From Bacteroidetes bacterium UBA6221 (lineage in GTDB: Bacteria; Bacteroidota; Bacteroidia; Chitinophagales; Chitinophagaceae): a stretch of DNA of 64,000 nt. Under the pieces are notes generated by a model. The model was not told the DNA's origin and made no database searches. It saw only the letters and a list, made by a program, of their open reading frames with translations. The DNA is taken from NCBI GenBank assembly GCA_002421685.1, contig DISB01000017.1:62001-126000 (forward strand), given 5' to 3'. This document shows positions 8,827-16,781 of the stretch, one piece after another; within the stretch, counting starts at the first letter, position 1; every line of letters starts with the position of its first letter. The translations under genes were made by a program, and so were the position numbers.

Positions 8827-9969
8827 TTAATCTTTCAGAATCGTCCTGCTGATAACGATTTTCTGTACCTCGCTGGTACCCTCGTATATCTGTGTGATTT
8901 TCGCGTCGCGCATCAGGCGCTCTACGTGGAATTCCTTCACATAACCATAACCGCCGTGTATCTGCACCGCCTCGTTGGTCACCCACTGGGCTATTTCACT
9001 TGCATACAGCTTGGCCGTTGCCGCCGGCAATGTATAATCCTTGCCCTGGTCTTTGGTCCAGGCGGCTTTCAGGCACAGCAGGCGTGCTGCTTCTACGGCT
9101 GTAGCCATATCCGCCAGTTTAAAGGCTATGGCCTGGTGGTTAGATATTTCAGTGCCGAATGCTTTACGCTCTTTAGAATATTTCAGCGCCAGTTCATAAG
9201 CGCCGCTGGCTATTCCCAACGCCTGTGCGGCGATGCCTATGCGGCCACCCGCCAGTATCTTCATGGCAAACGAGAAACCGAAACCATCATCGCCTATACG
9301 GTTCTCTTTCGGCACTTTCACATCCTGGAACATGATGCTGTGTGTATCGCTGCCACGTATGCCCATTTTGTTTTCTTTGGCGCCCACGGTTACACCCGGC
9401 CAGTCTTTATGTACTATAAAGGCGTTGATGCCCTTGTGTTTCTTTTCAGGATAGGTCTGGGCAATTACTATGTAGTACGATGCTGAGTTGCCGTTGGTTA
9501 TCCAGTTTTTGGTGCCGTTCAGTATATAGTGGTCGCCCTTGTCTTCGGCGGTAGTGCGCTGAGAGGTAGCGTCGGAGCCGGCTTCGGGCTCGCTCAGCAG
9601 GAAGGCGCCCAGCTTCTGTCCGCTGGCCAGTTCCGTCAGGTATTTCTGTTTTTGCTCTTCATTCGCGTAGGTTTCCAGTCCCCAGCATACCAGCGAGTTG
9701 TTCACGCTCATACATACGGAAGTGGAAGCGTCTATCTTCGATATTTCTTCCATGGCCAGTACATAAGAAACCGTATCCATGCCTGAACCCCCGTATTTAG
9801 GGTCAACCATCATGCCCAAAAAGCCCAGCTCGCCCAGTTCTTTTATCTGTTCCGCCGGAAACTTCTGGTGCTCGTCACGCTCTATAACGCCGGGCAACAG
9901 TTTGTTCTGCGCAAAGTCGCGCGCTGCCAGTTGTACCGCTTTTTGTTCTTCTGTAAGTTGAAAATCCAT
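8827..9969 (-). CDS. acyl-CoA dehydrogenase (short-chain/butyryl type)
   Basis: A 380-residue FAD enzyme that makes the alpha-beta double bond in acyl-CoA during beta-oxidation and passes electrons to ETF. Visible landmarks are the N-terminal helical domain, a LSEPEAGSD substrate/FAD motif near residue 130, GIRGSDT near 205, the GGYGYVKE segment near 340 and YEGTSEVQ near 362, where the Glu is the catalytic base of SCAD/MCAD-type enzymes. Length is normal. It is a single gene with its own terminator at 8784 and a good TTG-N20-TACATTTG promoter at 10009-10039. Confidence 0.95.
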   Translation of the reverse strand: MDFQLTEEQKAVQLAARDFAQNKLLPGVIERDEHQKFPAEQIKELGELGFLGMMVDPKYGGSGMDTVSYVLAMEEISKIDASTSVCMSVNNSLVCWGLETYANEEQKQKYLTELASGQKLGAFLLSEPEAGSDATSQRTTAEDKGDHYILNGTKNWITNGNSASYYIVIAQTYPEKKHKGINAFIVHKDWPGVTVGAKENKMGIRGSDTHSIMFQDVKVPKENRIGDDGFGFSFAMKILAGGRIGIAAQALGIASGAYELALKYSKERKAFGTEISNHQAIAFKLADMATAVEAARLLCLKAAWTKDQGKDYTLPAATAKLYASEIAQWVTNEAVQIHGGYGYVKEFHVERLMRDAKITQIYEGTSEVQKIVISRTILKD

Positions 9970-10008
9970 ATTATGAAAATATCTTTACTGATTTGTGCAA
10001 ATGTGCTG

Positions 10009-10039
10009 CAAATGTAGCTTTTTAGGTGTACAAATTCAA
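10009..10039 (-). promoter_or_regulatory. Bacteroidetes-type promoter for the acyl-CoA dehydrogenase
   Basis: On the minus strand a TTG (10037-10039) is followed by 20 bp and then TACATTTG (10009-10016). This matches the -33/-7 pattern TTG-N17-23-TAnnTTTG of the main sigma factor in this phylum. The start codon is 40 bp downstream. Confidence 0.55.
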
Positions 10040-10056
10040 GTTGTAGCAGGTATAGT

Positions 10057-10208
10057 TCAATCCTGCTTAATACCTTTATACTCCTCCTTCAGCAACGCAT
10101 AACAGGCCGAGTTCTCATACGCACCGTTCTTTAAATAATGCCCGCGCATCAGCCCTTCGTATTGGAACCCCAGGTTTGTTAGCAGCTTGATGGGCTGTAT
10201 GTTTTAGG
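10057..10208 (-). pseudogene. C-terminal remnant of a GNAT acetyltransferase (partial duplicate)
   Basis: Read on the minus strand this gives about 49 codons ending in a stop at 10057-10059. They match the last part of the intact GNAT gene at 11690-12238 over the segment from IKLLTNLGFQYEGLMRGHY to the C terminus, with a few conservative changes (EEYKG against EEYVG). A stop codon (TAA) lies just before the matching part, and no start or acetyl-CoA motif remains. It is a decayed partial copy. The T9SS gene at 10288-11598 sits between the remnant and the intact copy. Confidence 0.85.
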
Positions 10209-10287
10209 CTGCCCAATAGAGAACTTCATCATACCCAACCTTTTTAAAAAATACGGTTGTCTTAATAGGTTGAAAAAATACCATTTT

Positions 10288-11598
10288 ATGAAGCCTTGCA
10301 CCCTTTTTCTCGTATTGCTATTACCTTTTTACCACATCGGCAATATATCTGCCCAGACAAATATCGGAGGGCCATTCTATTCGGACTCTGTACTGACCAA
10401 AGCCAATAGTCCCTATATAGTCACTTCTGATATTACAGTCTTTCAGGGAAATACTTTGACTATCGAGCCGGGCGTAGAAATAATATTCGATGTATTAAAG
10501 AAAATTATATTGAAAGGGAGCCTGCATGCTGTGGGGACTGTTAGTGATAGTATCCGTCTTTCGGGAAAAAATCATGGAAGATATCAGGGAATTGAAGTCT
10601 GGAGCAATGATAGTGCCCGCGACTATCAAATGAAAATGCAATATTGTGTAGTAGAAGACGCTGGAAACGTCGTGTTTTTTCAACTGTATATGCCACGGGG
10701 CCGCTTTGATTTTAAGCATTGTTCATTCAGGAATAATTTAGATGTGTTTATGGACCATCCTGGTTATGTAGATACTACTGTTTTCGACAGTTGTAGTTTT
10801 ATAGGTAATAACGACTGCATTAATGGAGGTGGGTGGTCTTCCAATGCTGTGATAATCTCGAACTCATTTTTTAAGAACAATAGAATCGGTACGACAGGTG
10901 GCATAATAACTAATTGTGTATTTATGGAGCATCGGGATTATGCCGTTACAAATCAGGTTTTACTGAAAGATTGCATTTTGTATAACAATAAAATTGGGTT
11001 AGTAGGGCGCCAATACGACGGGGCAACTGCCATAAACAACCAAATAATATATAATGAAGTGGGCGTAAACATCATGACATGGCAAAACGGCCCTCAAAAA
11101 AATCTAAAATTGAAGGATAATATCATCTGTCACAACAAAAAGTGGAATATAGAATACAAGTTTAACAACAATATTACTCTGGACACAAATTGCTACTGCC
11201 TTAGTGATTCCACGCAAATCAGGGCGACAATAAGCGACGGGTATGTAAACCCAAGCTACGGCCTTGTGACCTTTTCTTATAAGGATTCTTGTACCCCAAC
11301 AATGGGTCCTCCGCCCCCACCACCCACCTCTGCATCATTGCAGATGGTGCAGGCAATTAATATAGACATTTACCCTAATCCTGCTTCGGGGAAAGTTACA
11401 GTGAAATGGGATGAGCATAATACAGAAATTCGCAGTGTACACGTTACTGATGTTTCCGGTAAGGTGATAGTGCCGGTCACTAGTGTGACAGGCAACAAGC
11501 TGGAAATCGATTTGTCAGGATTCGATAGAGGCATATATATTATCAAACTGATTGACAGGAGTGGATTTGTAACGTCAAAGAAAGTAGCAGTTCAATAG
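10288..11598 (+). CDS. secreted right-handed beta-helix protein with T9SS sorting domain
   Basis: A 436-residue cell-surface or secreted protein. The start chosen is ATG 10288 because MKPCTLFLVLLLPFYHI begins a normal signal peptide ending ISAQ; a TTG six codons earlier is less likely. The body opens with the segment YIVTSDITVFQGNTLTIEPG, which is the usual cap of pectin-lyase-like beta-helix proteins, and continues with short Asn-rich coils. A proline linker (GPPPPPPTS) leads to a type A T9SS sorting domain starting IDIYPNPASGK and ending with KKVAVQ. No catalytic residues can be assigned. The gene is visibly richer in A and T than its neighbours and sits between two GNAT copies, so recent acquisition is plausible. 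Confidence 0.85.
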   Translation: MKPCTLFLVLLLPFYHIGNISAQTNIGGPFYSDSVLTKANSPYIVTSDITVFQGNTLTIEPGVEIIFDVLKKIILKGSLHAVGTVSDSIRLSGKNHGRYQGIEVWSNDSARDYQMKMQYCVVEDAGNVVFFQLYMPRGRFDFKHCSFRNNLDVFMDHPGYVDTTVFDSCSFIGNNDCINGGGWSSNAVIISNSFFKNNRIGTTGGIITNCVFMEHRDYAVTNQVLLKDCILYNNKIGLVGRQYDGATAINNQIIYNEVGVNIMTWQNGPQKNLKLKDNIICHNKKWNIEYKFNNNITLDTNCYCLSDSTQIRATISDGYVNPSYGLVTFSYKDSCTPTMGPPPPPPTSASLQMVQAINIDIYPNPASGKVTVKWDEHNTEIRSVHVTDVSGKVIVPVTSVTGNKLEIDLSGFDRGIYIIKLIDRSGFVTSKKVAVQ

Positions 11599-11617
11599 AC
11601 TTTCTGTTTCGCAGGGG

Positions 11618-11644
11618 CTTCGGTACGAGACCCCTGCGGAAAAA
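11618..11644. repeat. short dispersed repeat, copy A (hairpin)
   Basis: The stretch beginning CTTCGGTACGAGACCCCTGC also occurs, with three differences, at 12308-12333, so the two copies flank the GNAT gene. With the bases before it (from 11610) it forms a stem GCAGGGG / CCCCTGC. There is no T tract on either strand, so I do not call it a terminator. Confidence 0.6.
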
Positions 11645-11689
11645 GCACGTTCTCATTTCCTCATTTGGTCGGTCTTTCAACCGTACCAA

Positions 11690-12238
11690 TCAGCCCACAT
11701 ACTCCTCCCTCAGCAGTGCATAACAAGCCGAGTCTTCATACACACCGCTCTTTAAATAATGCCCGCGCATCAGCCCTTCGTATTGGAAGCCCAGGTTTGT
11801 TAGCAGCTTGATAGAGGGTGTATTTTGCGGACTGGTAAATGCCTCTATCCTGTGCAGTTGCATTTCGGTAAAGCCATGTGCTACTATAGGGGCTAAGGCT
11901 TCGCCCATATATCCTTTTCGTTTTATGTCCGCGTTGTTCAGGGCATAGCCTATTTCAGCTTTGTTATGGTCGTTATACCATTTATGGTATCCGCATTGGC
12001 CAATGGTTGTACCGCTTGCTTTGTCCACCAGCATAAAACGCCTAAAGGTTTGGTAATAACACACCATGCTCTTTTTATGCCTTAGTTTTTCCGACTCCAG
12101 CTCCTTATTTGTCGCATACCCGAAGAATGCCTTTAGCTCATCATCAGTTTTATTCATCATTAAGTATTCGTACAACTCAGGTGTTACTGCTTTCAATAAC
12201 ATCCGCTCCGTTTCCAATACCATCATCTTTGGTTCCAT
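11690..12238 (-). CDS. GNAT-family N-acetyltransferase (RimJ/RimL-like)
   Basis: A 182-residue enzyme of the GCN5-related family that moves acetyl from acetyl-CoA to an amine. The order of elements is usual: beta strand METERM-like start, IGQCGYHKW near residue 88, IGYALNNADIKRKGYMGEAL (the acetyl-CoA-binding strand and loop), then NTPSIKLLTNLGF with the late Asn/Leu motif, and a C-terminal strand. The substrate is unknown; the RimJ/RimL group includes ribosomal-protein modifiers. A truncated copy lies at 10057-10208. Several Met codons cluster at the start (MEPKMM); the first is used. Confidence 0.88.
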   Translation of the reverse strand: MEPKMMVLETERMLLKAVTPELYEYLMMNKTDDELKAFFGYATNKELESEKLRHKKSMVCYYQTFRRFMLVDKASGTTIGQCGYHKWYNDHNKAEIGYALNNADIKRKGYMGEALAPIVAHGFTEMQLHRIEAFTSPQNTPSIKLLTNLGFQYEGLMRGHYLKSGVYEDSACYALLREEYVG

Positions 12239-12252
12239 CCCGCAAAAATAAA

Positions 12253-12273
12253 AAGAGCGTCGTGAGCGCTCTT
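12253..12273 (-). terminator. terminator between the beta-barrel-like gene and GNAT
   Basis: Stem AAGAGCG / CGCTCTT with a 7-base loop. On the minus strand the second arm is followed by TTTTATTTTT, so it can end transcription of the gene that stops at 12375 just before the GNAT start at 12238. Confidence 0.7.
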
Positions 12274-12307
12274 ATTATTTTTCGGTGCATTCAGTTACGC
12301 TTATGGT

Positions 12308-12333
12308 CTTCAGTACGAGACGCCTGCGAAAAA
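12308..12333. repeat. short dispersed repeat, copy B
   Basis: Second copy of the repeat at 11618-11644 in the same orientation (CTTCAGTACGAGACGCCTGC then an A run). The pair brackets the GNAT gene. This copy does not keep the long stem of copy A. Confidence 0.55.
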
Positions 12334-12374
12334 TTATTTAGAGCTTTTCAGCATATTGTCACCGACTAACACGC

Positions 12375-13196
12375 CTATGGCTGCCACCACCCATACTCGG
12401 GCCATTGGTAGGAGAAAGGATACACCAGCAGAGAGATATTAGCCGCAAATTTCCCCGTGAGGGAATAATTGCCTGAAAGGCTGTTGAAGACCTGTCCTTT
12501 TTGAATATACTCCGGCCCGCCAAACATGAGCAATGCCCGCACCTTCATCAGCACCCATATCCTTTGGCCATACTCCAGTTTAACAAATGGTACCGGCGCC
12601 TGGGTGACATTCCATGCCTCCTTAAAGATTTTCTTGCTCGGCGCGGTAAAGGCGATATAGGGACATACACCCCCGCCTATGCTTGCCGACCATTTGTGGT
12701 TGAAAGAAGGGCCGGCATCCGCGCCCAGCTTCAGGTCCAGGCCTATGGGTACGCCCATCTGCAAGGTGAAATCAGTCGCTTTATGTTCTTTAGGTGTGGC
12801 CTGGTAGGCAAATCCGCTGTCCAGTTCCTCCCAGGGCAGGAAGTTGTAGGTGAAGTCCGTAGATAAGGCCAAGGCGGCGATGTTGGAATTGAACCTGGTG
12901 AGCGTAAAAAAACTCCCCAGCGTGAATCCGTAACCTCCTATGGTACGTACGGTCCTGGATACTTCCACCTCGGTTAGCGTTTCCGGTGGTGTTAGTTTAG
13001 TCTCAGTACGCTGCTGGGTGGCAAAGGCGGTATGAAAAGTATACCCGATATGCATTCGTTGGTGTGGTTGCACAGGGCTGCGCCTTATTTTGCCGTCCAG
13101 TTCTTTGCGGCTGCTGTAAGCGCTTATTTGTTGGGCGTCCGATTGCGGGCAGATGATGCATAAGCAGCAAAAAAAGAGCAGAAGTGATTTTGCCAT
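12375..13196 (-). CDS. secreted outer-membrane-type protein of unknown function
   Basis: A 273-residue protein that I do not recognise. The start used is ATG at 13194-13196, giving MAKSLLLFFCC and a signal peptide ending SDAQ; the frame stays open further upstream but would overlap the divergent sigma gene. The mature chain has alternating hydrophobic strands rich in Gly and aromatic residues (for example GYGFTLGSFFTL, GVPIGLDLKLG) and ends in YGWWQP, which suggests a small beta-barrel or a barrel-like periplasmic protein. It is divergent from the ECF sigma factor at 13276 and could be a target or co-regulated gene. Confidence 0.65.
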   Translation of the reverse strand: MAKSLLLFFCCLCIICPQSDAQQISAYSSRKELDGKIRRSPVQPHQRMHIGYTFHTAFATQQRTETKLTPPETLTEVEVSRTVRTIGGYGFTLGSFFTLTRFNSNIAALALSTDFTYNFLPWEELDSGFAYQATPKEHKATDFTLQMGVPIGLDLKLGADAGPSFNHKWSASIGGGVCPYIAFTAPSKKIFKEAWNVTQAPVPFVKLEYGQRIWVLMKVRALLMFGGPEYIQKGQVFNSLSGNYSLTGKFAANISLLVYPFSYQWPEYGWWQP

Positions 13197-13275
13197 AGGG
13201 ATGTATTTTGACTCTAAAGAAAATACTTTGAGGGTATTAAACCAATAGTTTAATGTAAATTCCCAATTAAAATAA

Positions 13276-13875
13276 TTGTGGAATAACCAGCCTGGTGCAT
13301 CATTAAATAATAAAGAGATTTTGGCCGGCAACCAACATAGCGACGAGGAACTATTATCCGTCTTCCGCAATACGGGCGACAATCGCTGGCTGGGTATATT
13401 GCTGCAACGCTATACGGTACTGCTGCTGGGTGTGGCCATGAAATACCTGAAAGACAAGGAGCTGGCCACCGATGCGGTGCAGCAGGTATTCCTCAAAACG
13501 CTTACATCCCTGCCGCCCGATGTGCAGAATTTCAAGGGATGGCTGTACATCCTCATGCGCAATCATTGTTTCCAGCAACTTAGGGATAAGAAATACGTGC
13601 AGGGAGAGGAAGCGCTGCTGTATAGCACTGCCAACCCGCTGCCAGATGTGCAGGAACTGCACCGGCAGGAGCAGGAAATAGACCGGATGAAAGACGCGCT
13701 GGGCGAACTGGACGAAGGACAGCGTATATGCATCACTATGTTCTACCTCGAAAAAAAGAGCTACCAGCAGATAATGGACGAAAAAGGGTATAGTTTTATG
13801 CAGGTAAAGAGCTATATACAAAACGGCAAACGCAGGCTGAAAGTGATGCTGGATAAAAACAGGAAAGAAACATGA
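13276..13875 (+). CDS. ECF-type RNA polymerase sigma factor
   Basis: A 199-residue sigma-70 family protein of the extracytoplasmic function group. Region 2 is seen at about residues 32-95 (ILLQRYTVLLLGVAMKYL, then DAVQQVFLKTL), and region 4 at about 140-190 (ICITMFYLEKKSYQQIMDEK, then a helix-turn-helix with VKSYIQNGKRRLK). No ATG exists before region 2: a stop (TAA) lies at 13273-13275, so the start must be TTG at 13276 or, with a better purine-rich site before it, TTG at 13321. The next gene overlaps it by 4 bp and encodes its likely anti-sigma factor. Confidence 0.88.
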   Translation: MWNNQPGASLNNKEILAGNQHSDEELLSVFRNTGDNRWLGILLQRYTVLLLGVAMKYLKDKELATDAVQQVFLKTLTSLPPDVQNFKGWLYILMRNHCFQQLRDKKYVQGEEALLYSTANPLPDVQELHRQEQEIDRMKDALGELDEGQRICITMFYLEKKSYQQIMDEKGYSFMQVKSYIQNGKRRLKVMLDKNRKET

Positions 13876-14222
13876 GCGCCCAACAGGACATATCGCAACA
13901 TGGCAAGGACCGCCTGCCCGAAGATAAGCTGCTGGCTTACCTGGAAGGAAGGCTATCGCCTGCCGAACAGCGCCAGGTAGAAGCCCTGCTGGCCGAAGAA
14001 GGTATGGAGAGCGATGCGCTGGAAGGGCTGCAACAATTACCGGCCGATAAAACCCGCCATATGGCGGAACGTATCAACTACCGCCTGCAGCACGAGCTGA
14101 AAAAGAAACGACATCGCGGCAGAAAAGGTTTTACCGATAACAAATGGGCGTGGGTGGCAGTGTTAGTGGTGTTAATGGTAGCTGTATTGGCATATCTGGT
14201 TATACGCATGTCAACCCGGTAG
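13872..14222 (+). CDS. probable anti-sigma factor, single-pass membrane protein
   Basis: A 116-residue protein whose ATG overlaps the sigma stop (ATGA at 13872-13875). The N-terminal 75 residues include a zinc-finger-free ASD-like helix (DKLLAYLEGRLSPAEQRQVE), a known start for anti-sigma domains, followed by a basic stretch and one membrane helix at about residues 92-112 (WVAVLVVLMVAVLAYLVI). Only a short tail is left outside. It likely holds the sigma factor at the inner membrane. The call rests on position, the helix pattern and topology. Confidence 0.75.
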   Translation: MSAQQDISQHGKDRLPEDKLLAYLEGRLSPAEQRQVEALLAEEGMESDALEGLQQLPADKTRHMAERINYRLQHELKKKRHRGRKGFTDNKWAWVAVLVVLMVAVLAYLVIRMSTR

Positions 14223-14286
14223 TGTTATTCCTGGTCTTTATTTATATAATCACTGTATAGATTCGTTTTTTTACATAAAATTATTG

Positions 14287-14294
14287 TATATTTG
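14287..14294 (+). promoter_or_regulatory. -7 promoter box before the candidate ncRNA
   Basis: TATATTTG, an exact TAnnTTTG box, sits just upstream of a gene-free stretch with strong pairing. A clear TTG at the right distance is not present, so the -33 side is weak. Confidence 0.4.
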
Positions 14295-14299
14295 CATGT

Positions 14300-14450
14300 G
14301 TGTCTGAATGCAAGCAGGCACTGAAGATCTTTGTTTAGAGGTATTGGGAGAACTCCCATCCTGTTTTAGGAGCGCTCAATTGACCTTTGGCCTTCAATCC
14401 AGATGCCGATGGGAGGGAGTTAACTCGCGTCGTGCAATCGCTAAAAGACA
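14300..14450 (+). ncRNA. candidate structured non-coding RNA (6S-like shape possible)
   Basis: About 150 bp follow the TATATTTG box and hold no plausible gene. TGTCT at 14301-14305 can pair with AGACA at 14446-14450, TGCA inside each arm pairs again, CTCCCATC at 14353-14360 pairs perfectly with GATGGGAG at 14408-14415, and a small hairpin lies inside (TTGACC / GGCCTTCAA region at about 14380-14397). This gives one long interrupted rod, which is the shape of 6S RNA. I could not match it to a known family by eye, and the strand is inferred from the promoter. Confidence 0.35.
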
Positions 14451-14714
14451 ATAAATCACAACAACTTACCCCGATGGTTTAGCGGGAGAATCTTGTTGTA
14501 ATATTTGAAGAAATGCAACAAAATACAACAAATAAAATCACAACCCATTGATTGTCAGAGCCGGAAATTTTGTTGGGCTAAGATTGCAACATTTTACAAC
14601 AAAATCTCAGGAAGAGTCACAAAAAATGCAGAGCAACATCTGTTTTTAAGGTTGGGAGCTTTCGAGATGGAGACAAAAACTGGCATCATTTTGGAACATT
14701 TCGGGTGATAGCCC
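14451..14714. other. intergenic stretch, no supported gene
   Basis: A-rich sequence with repeated CAACAAAAT-like words. A 67-codon frame with a TTG start (14505-14708) runs through it but shows no family pattern and mixed composition, so I leave it unannotated. The end faces the stop of the M23 peptidase gene. Confidence 0.5.
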
Positions 14715-15689
14715 TTAGTCAAACGACTGGTTGGAGGCGGCGGCGATTTTGGTCAGGCGCTCGTATTCTGCCGCCGTCAGGTCGTTGAAAAAGAAGTGGA
14801 TGGGGTCAATCTTTTCCCCATGCTTGATTATTTCGTAATGCAGGTGCGGGCCTGTGCTTTTGCCTGTGCTGCCTATCCAGCCTATCACTTCGCCTCTCTT
14901 TACCCGGTCGCCGGTACGCACTTTTATTTTTTTCATGTGTGCGTACAGGCTTTGGTAGCCATAGCCATGGTTGATAATGACATTATTGCCGTAGCCGCCA
15001 TTATCATACCCCGATTCCTTCACGGTACCATCGCCGGTAGCATATACCGGGGTGCCCGTAGCGGCGGTGAAGTCGATGCCGGTGTGCATCTTCGGGGTCT
15101 TATATATGGGGTCTATCCTGTACCCGAAGCCCGAGGCCACCCGGTCCAGTGTCCGGTTGGAGACGGGCTGTATCGCCGGTATGGCCGATAGCATATGTTC
15201 TTTGGTTTCCACCAGCTTTTGCAGCGTGTCGTATGAGTTAGCTTGCAGTTGTAGCCTGTGGCGCATATTATCCACGGCCGTGTGCATGGTCTCCAGCAGG
15301 ATGGTGGTATTGGCAAAGGCCAGCATGTTTGGATCGGGTTTGCTGTAATCTTTGCCTAAGCGTACACTGTCGGGTAGGGGTGGGGCTTCAAATACGGCGC
15401 GGTAGATATTATTGTCACGGTGTTCCAACTGGGCCAGCTCCTTGTTTAGCTCGGTCAGTTCGTTCTGCAGCCCGGTATAGCCCTGGCGCAGCGCCTGCAT
15501 TTCTTCCTTCAATTGCTTTTCTTTGGGCGAGTCCAGGAACTGGAATGCGATGGCAACGGTTATAGTAGCCGTCACCAATGCTGCCGATACAAAGCCCAAA
15601 ATCCTGAGCAGCCTCGCTTTCCACGAGACTTCCAGTTTCTCAAACCTGTGTGTATCGGTATTGTAGTAATATTTCCTGACGCGCTTCAA
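14715..15689 (-). CDS. M23-family zinc endopeptidase (peptidoglycan hydrolase-like)
   Basis: A 324-residue membrane-anchored cell wall peptidase or amidase activator. One N-terminal helix (about residues 29-50) is followed by a coiled-coil at about 55-95 and then the LytM domain. The zinc site is intact: HTGIDF holds the first His and Asp, and HLHYEI holds the last His; YQSLYAHM is the usual core between them. The layout helix-coiled coil-LytM is that of DipM/EnvC-type and Bacteroidetes M23 proteins. There is no ATG at the front of the conserved KRVRKYYYNT start; TTG at 15687-15689 is the only usable start before an upstream stop. Confidence 0.9.
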   Translation of the reverse strand: MKRVRKYYYNTDTHRFEKLEVSWKARLLRILGFVSAALVTATITVAIAFQFLDSPKEKQLKEEMQALRQGYTGLQNELTELNKELAQLEHRDNNIYRAVFEAPPLPDSVRLGKDYSKPDPNMLAFANTTILLETMHTAVDNMRHRLQLQANSYDTLQKLVETKEHMLSAIPAIQPVSNRTLDRVASGFGYRIDPIYKTPKMHTGIDFTAATGTPVYATGDGTVKESGYDNGGYGNNVIINHGYGYQSLYAHMKKIKVRTGDRVKRGEVIGWIGSTGKSTGPHLHYEIIKHGEKIDPIHFFFNDLTAAEYERLTKIAAASNQSFD

Positions 15690-16025
15690 TAAACCCTTAT
15701 TAACGGGTAAAAATAGTTTTTATGGGCTTAAGTTCTATATCGTGGGAAGCGCATTTAACAAAACAAAAAAAATGCCGGATGAAATGTATTATAAAAATAC
15801 GGCCCCTTATACCGGGGCCGCTGCTTTCGCCAGGGGCAAATAGATTATCTATTACTCGGCACAAAATTACCTGTGGAGGCTCCCATCTTCAATACCGCCG
15901 TTACGGTAAATCCCCTCCGTGCTGGTACGGATATTGTGAAAACCTTTAACACAATGCTATGACAGTAAAACAACCGCCGTTTTGTTATATTTGCCAACTT
16001 CTAAAAAAGAATACAGGCCCCGCAA
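15690..16025. other. divergent intergenic region with a strong hairpin and a gldF promoter box
   Basis: This 336-bp stretch lies between the divergent M23 and gldF genes. A stem CGGCCCC / GGGGCCG spans 15800-15820 but no T run follows, so it is not a typical terminator. TATATTTG at 15986-15993 is a likely -7 box for gldF, about 32 bp before its ATG. A short open frame on the plus strand here has no family pattern. Confidence 0.5.
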
Positions 16026-16775
16026 ATGCGCAGTATATTTATTAAAGAGATCAACTCTTTCTTCAGTTCCATAGTAGGTTATGTGGCCATATTGGTCTTC
16101 CTGGCTGCATGCGGATTGTTCCTTTGGGTATTTGAAGACTCCAGCGTGCTGGCTTATGGTTATGCCACTATGGACAGGTACTTCGAGTTGGCGCCCTGGC
16201 TGCTGGCCCTCCTCATTCCGGCCATCACCATGCGTTCTTTCGCCGACGAGTTCAAGGGTGGCACTATCGAATGGCTGTCTACCAAGCCGCTTACCGACCT
16301 GGATATTATCCTGGGCAAGTACTTTGCTTGCCTGGTGCTGGTGGCCTTTGCCCTGCTGCCTACGCTGGTATATGCTTATACCATCGCCAATCTTTCGATG
16401 ATAGAGAACTCTGTGGATTTCGGAGCCATAGCCGGCTCTTATTTCGGGTTGTTGTTCCTGGCGGCCAGTTTTACGGCTGTCGGTATTTTCTGCTCTTCGC
16501 TTACCAACAACCAGGTAGTGGGCTTTCTGATCGCCTTGTTTGGCTGTTACCTCTTGTACAGTGGTTTCGAATCGCTGGCTACGCTACCCGCTTTTGCCGA
16601 AGGCATAGATTACTACCTCTCCATGGCGGGCATGGCATTTCACTACAAATCTATCAGCCGCGGACTAATAGACAGCCGGGATGTAATTTATTTCCTGTCG
16701 GTAATCATATTATTTATTGCATTAACACGCTTTTCGCTGAACAGCCGCACATGGGATACCGCGGCGCAGGATTGA
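16026..16775 (+). CDS. gldF: gliding motility ABC transporter permease GldF
   Basis: A 249-residue ABC-2 type permease with six membrane helices. The signature after helix 2, ITMRSFADEFKGGTIEWL, followed by PLTDLDIILGKY, is the conserved cytoplasmic segment of GldF. GldF works with GldG and the ATPase GldA, and the complex is needed for gliding in Flavobacterium; in non-gliders the same genes are widely kept. gldG starts 6 bp downstream. No gldA lies beside it. Confidence 0.92.
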   Translation: MRSIFIKEINSFFSSIVGYVAILVFLAACGLFLWVFEDSSVLAYGYATMDRYFELAPWLLALLIPAITMRSFADEFKGGTIEWLSTKPLTDLDIILGKYFACLVLVAFALLPTLVYAYTIANLSMIENSVDFGAIAGSYFGLLFLAASFTAVGIFCSSLTNNQVVGFLIALFGCYLLYSGFESLATLPAFAEGIDYYLSMAGMAFHYKSISRGLIDSRDVIYFLSVIILFIALTRFSLNSRTWDTAAQD

Positions 16776-16781
16776 TAACAT

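Noticed and set aside
10270..10287. TTG start six codons before the chosen ATG of the beta-helix protein
   Set aside because: ATG at 10288 gives a normal signal peptide; the extra codons add nothing.
12375..13382. Longer start (335 codons) for the minus-strand protein at 12375-13196
   Set aside because: The added part overlaps the divergent sigma factor gene and comes before a clean signal peptide at 13196.
14505..14708. A 67-codon plus-strand frame with TTG start
   Set aside because: No family pattern, mixed composition, no promoter or start support. Left as intergenic.
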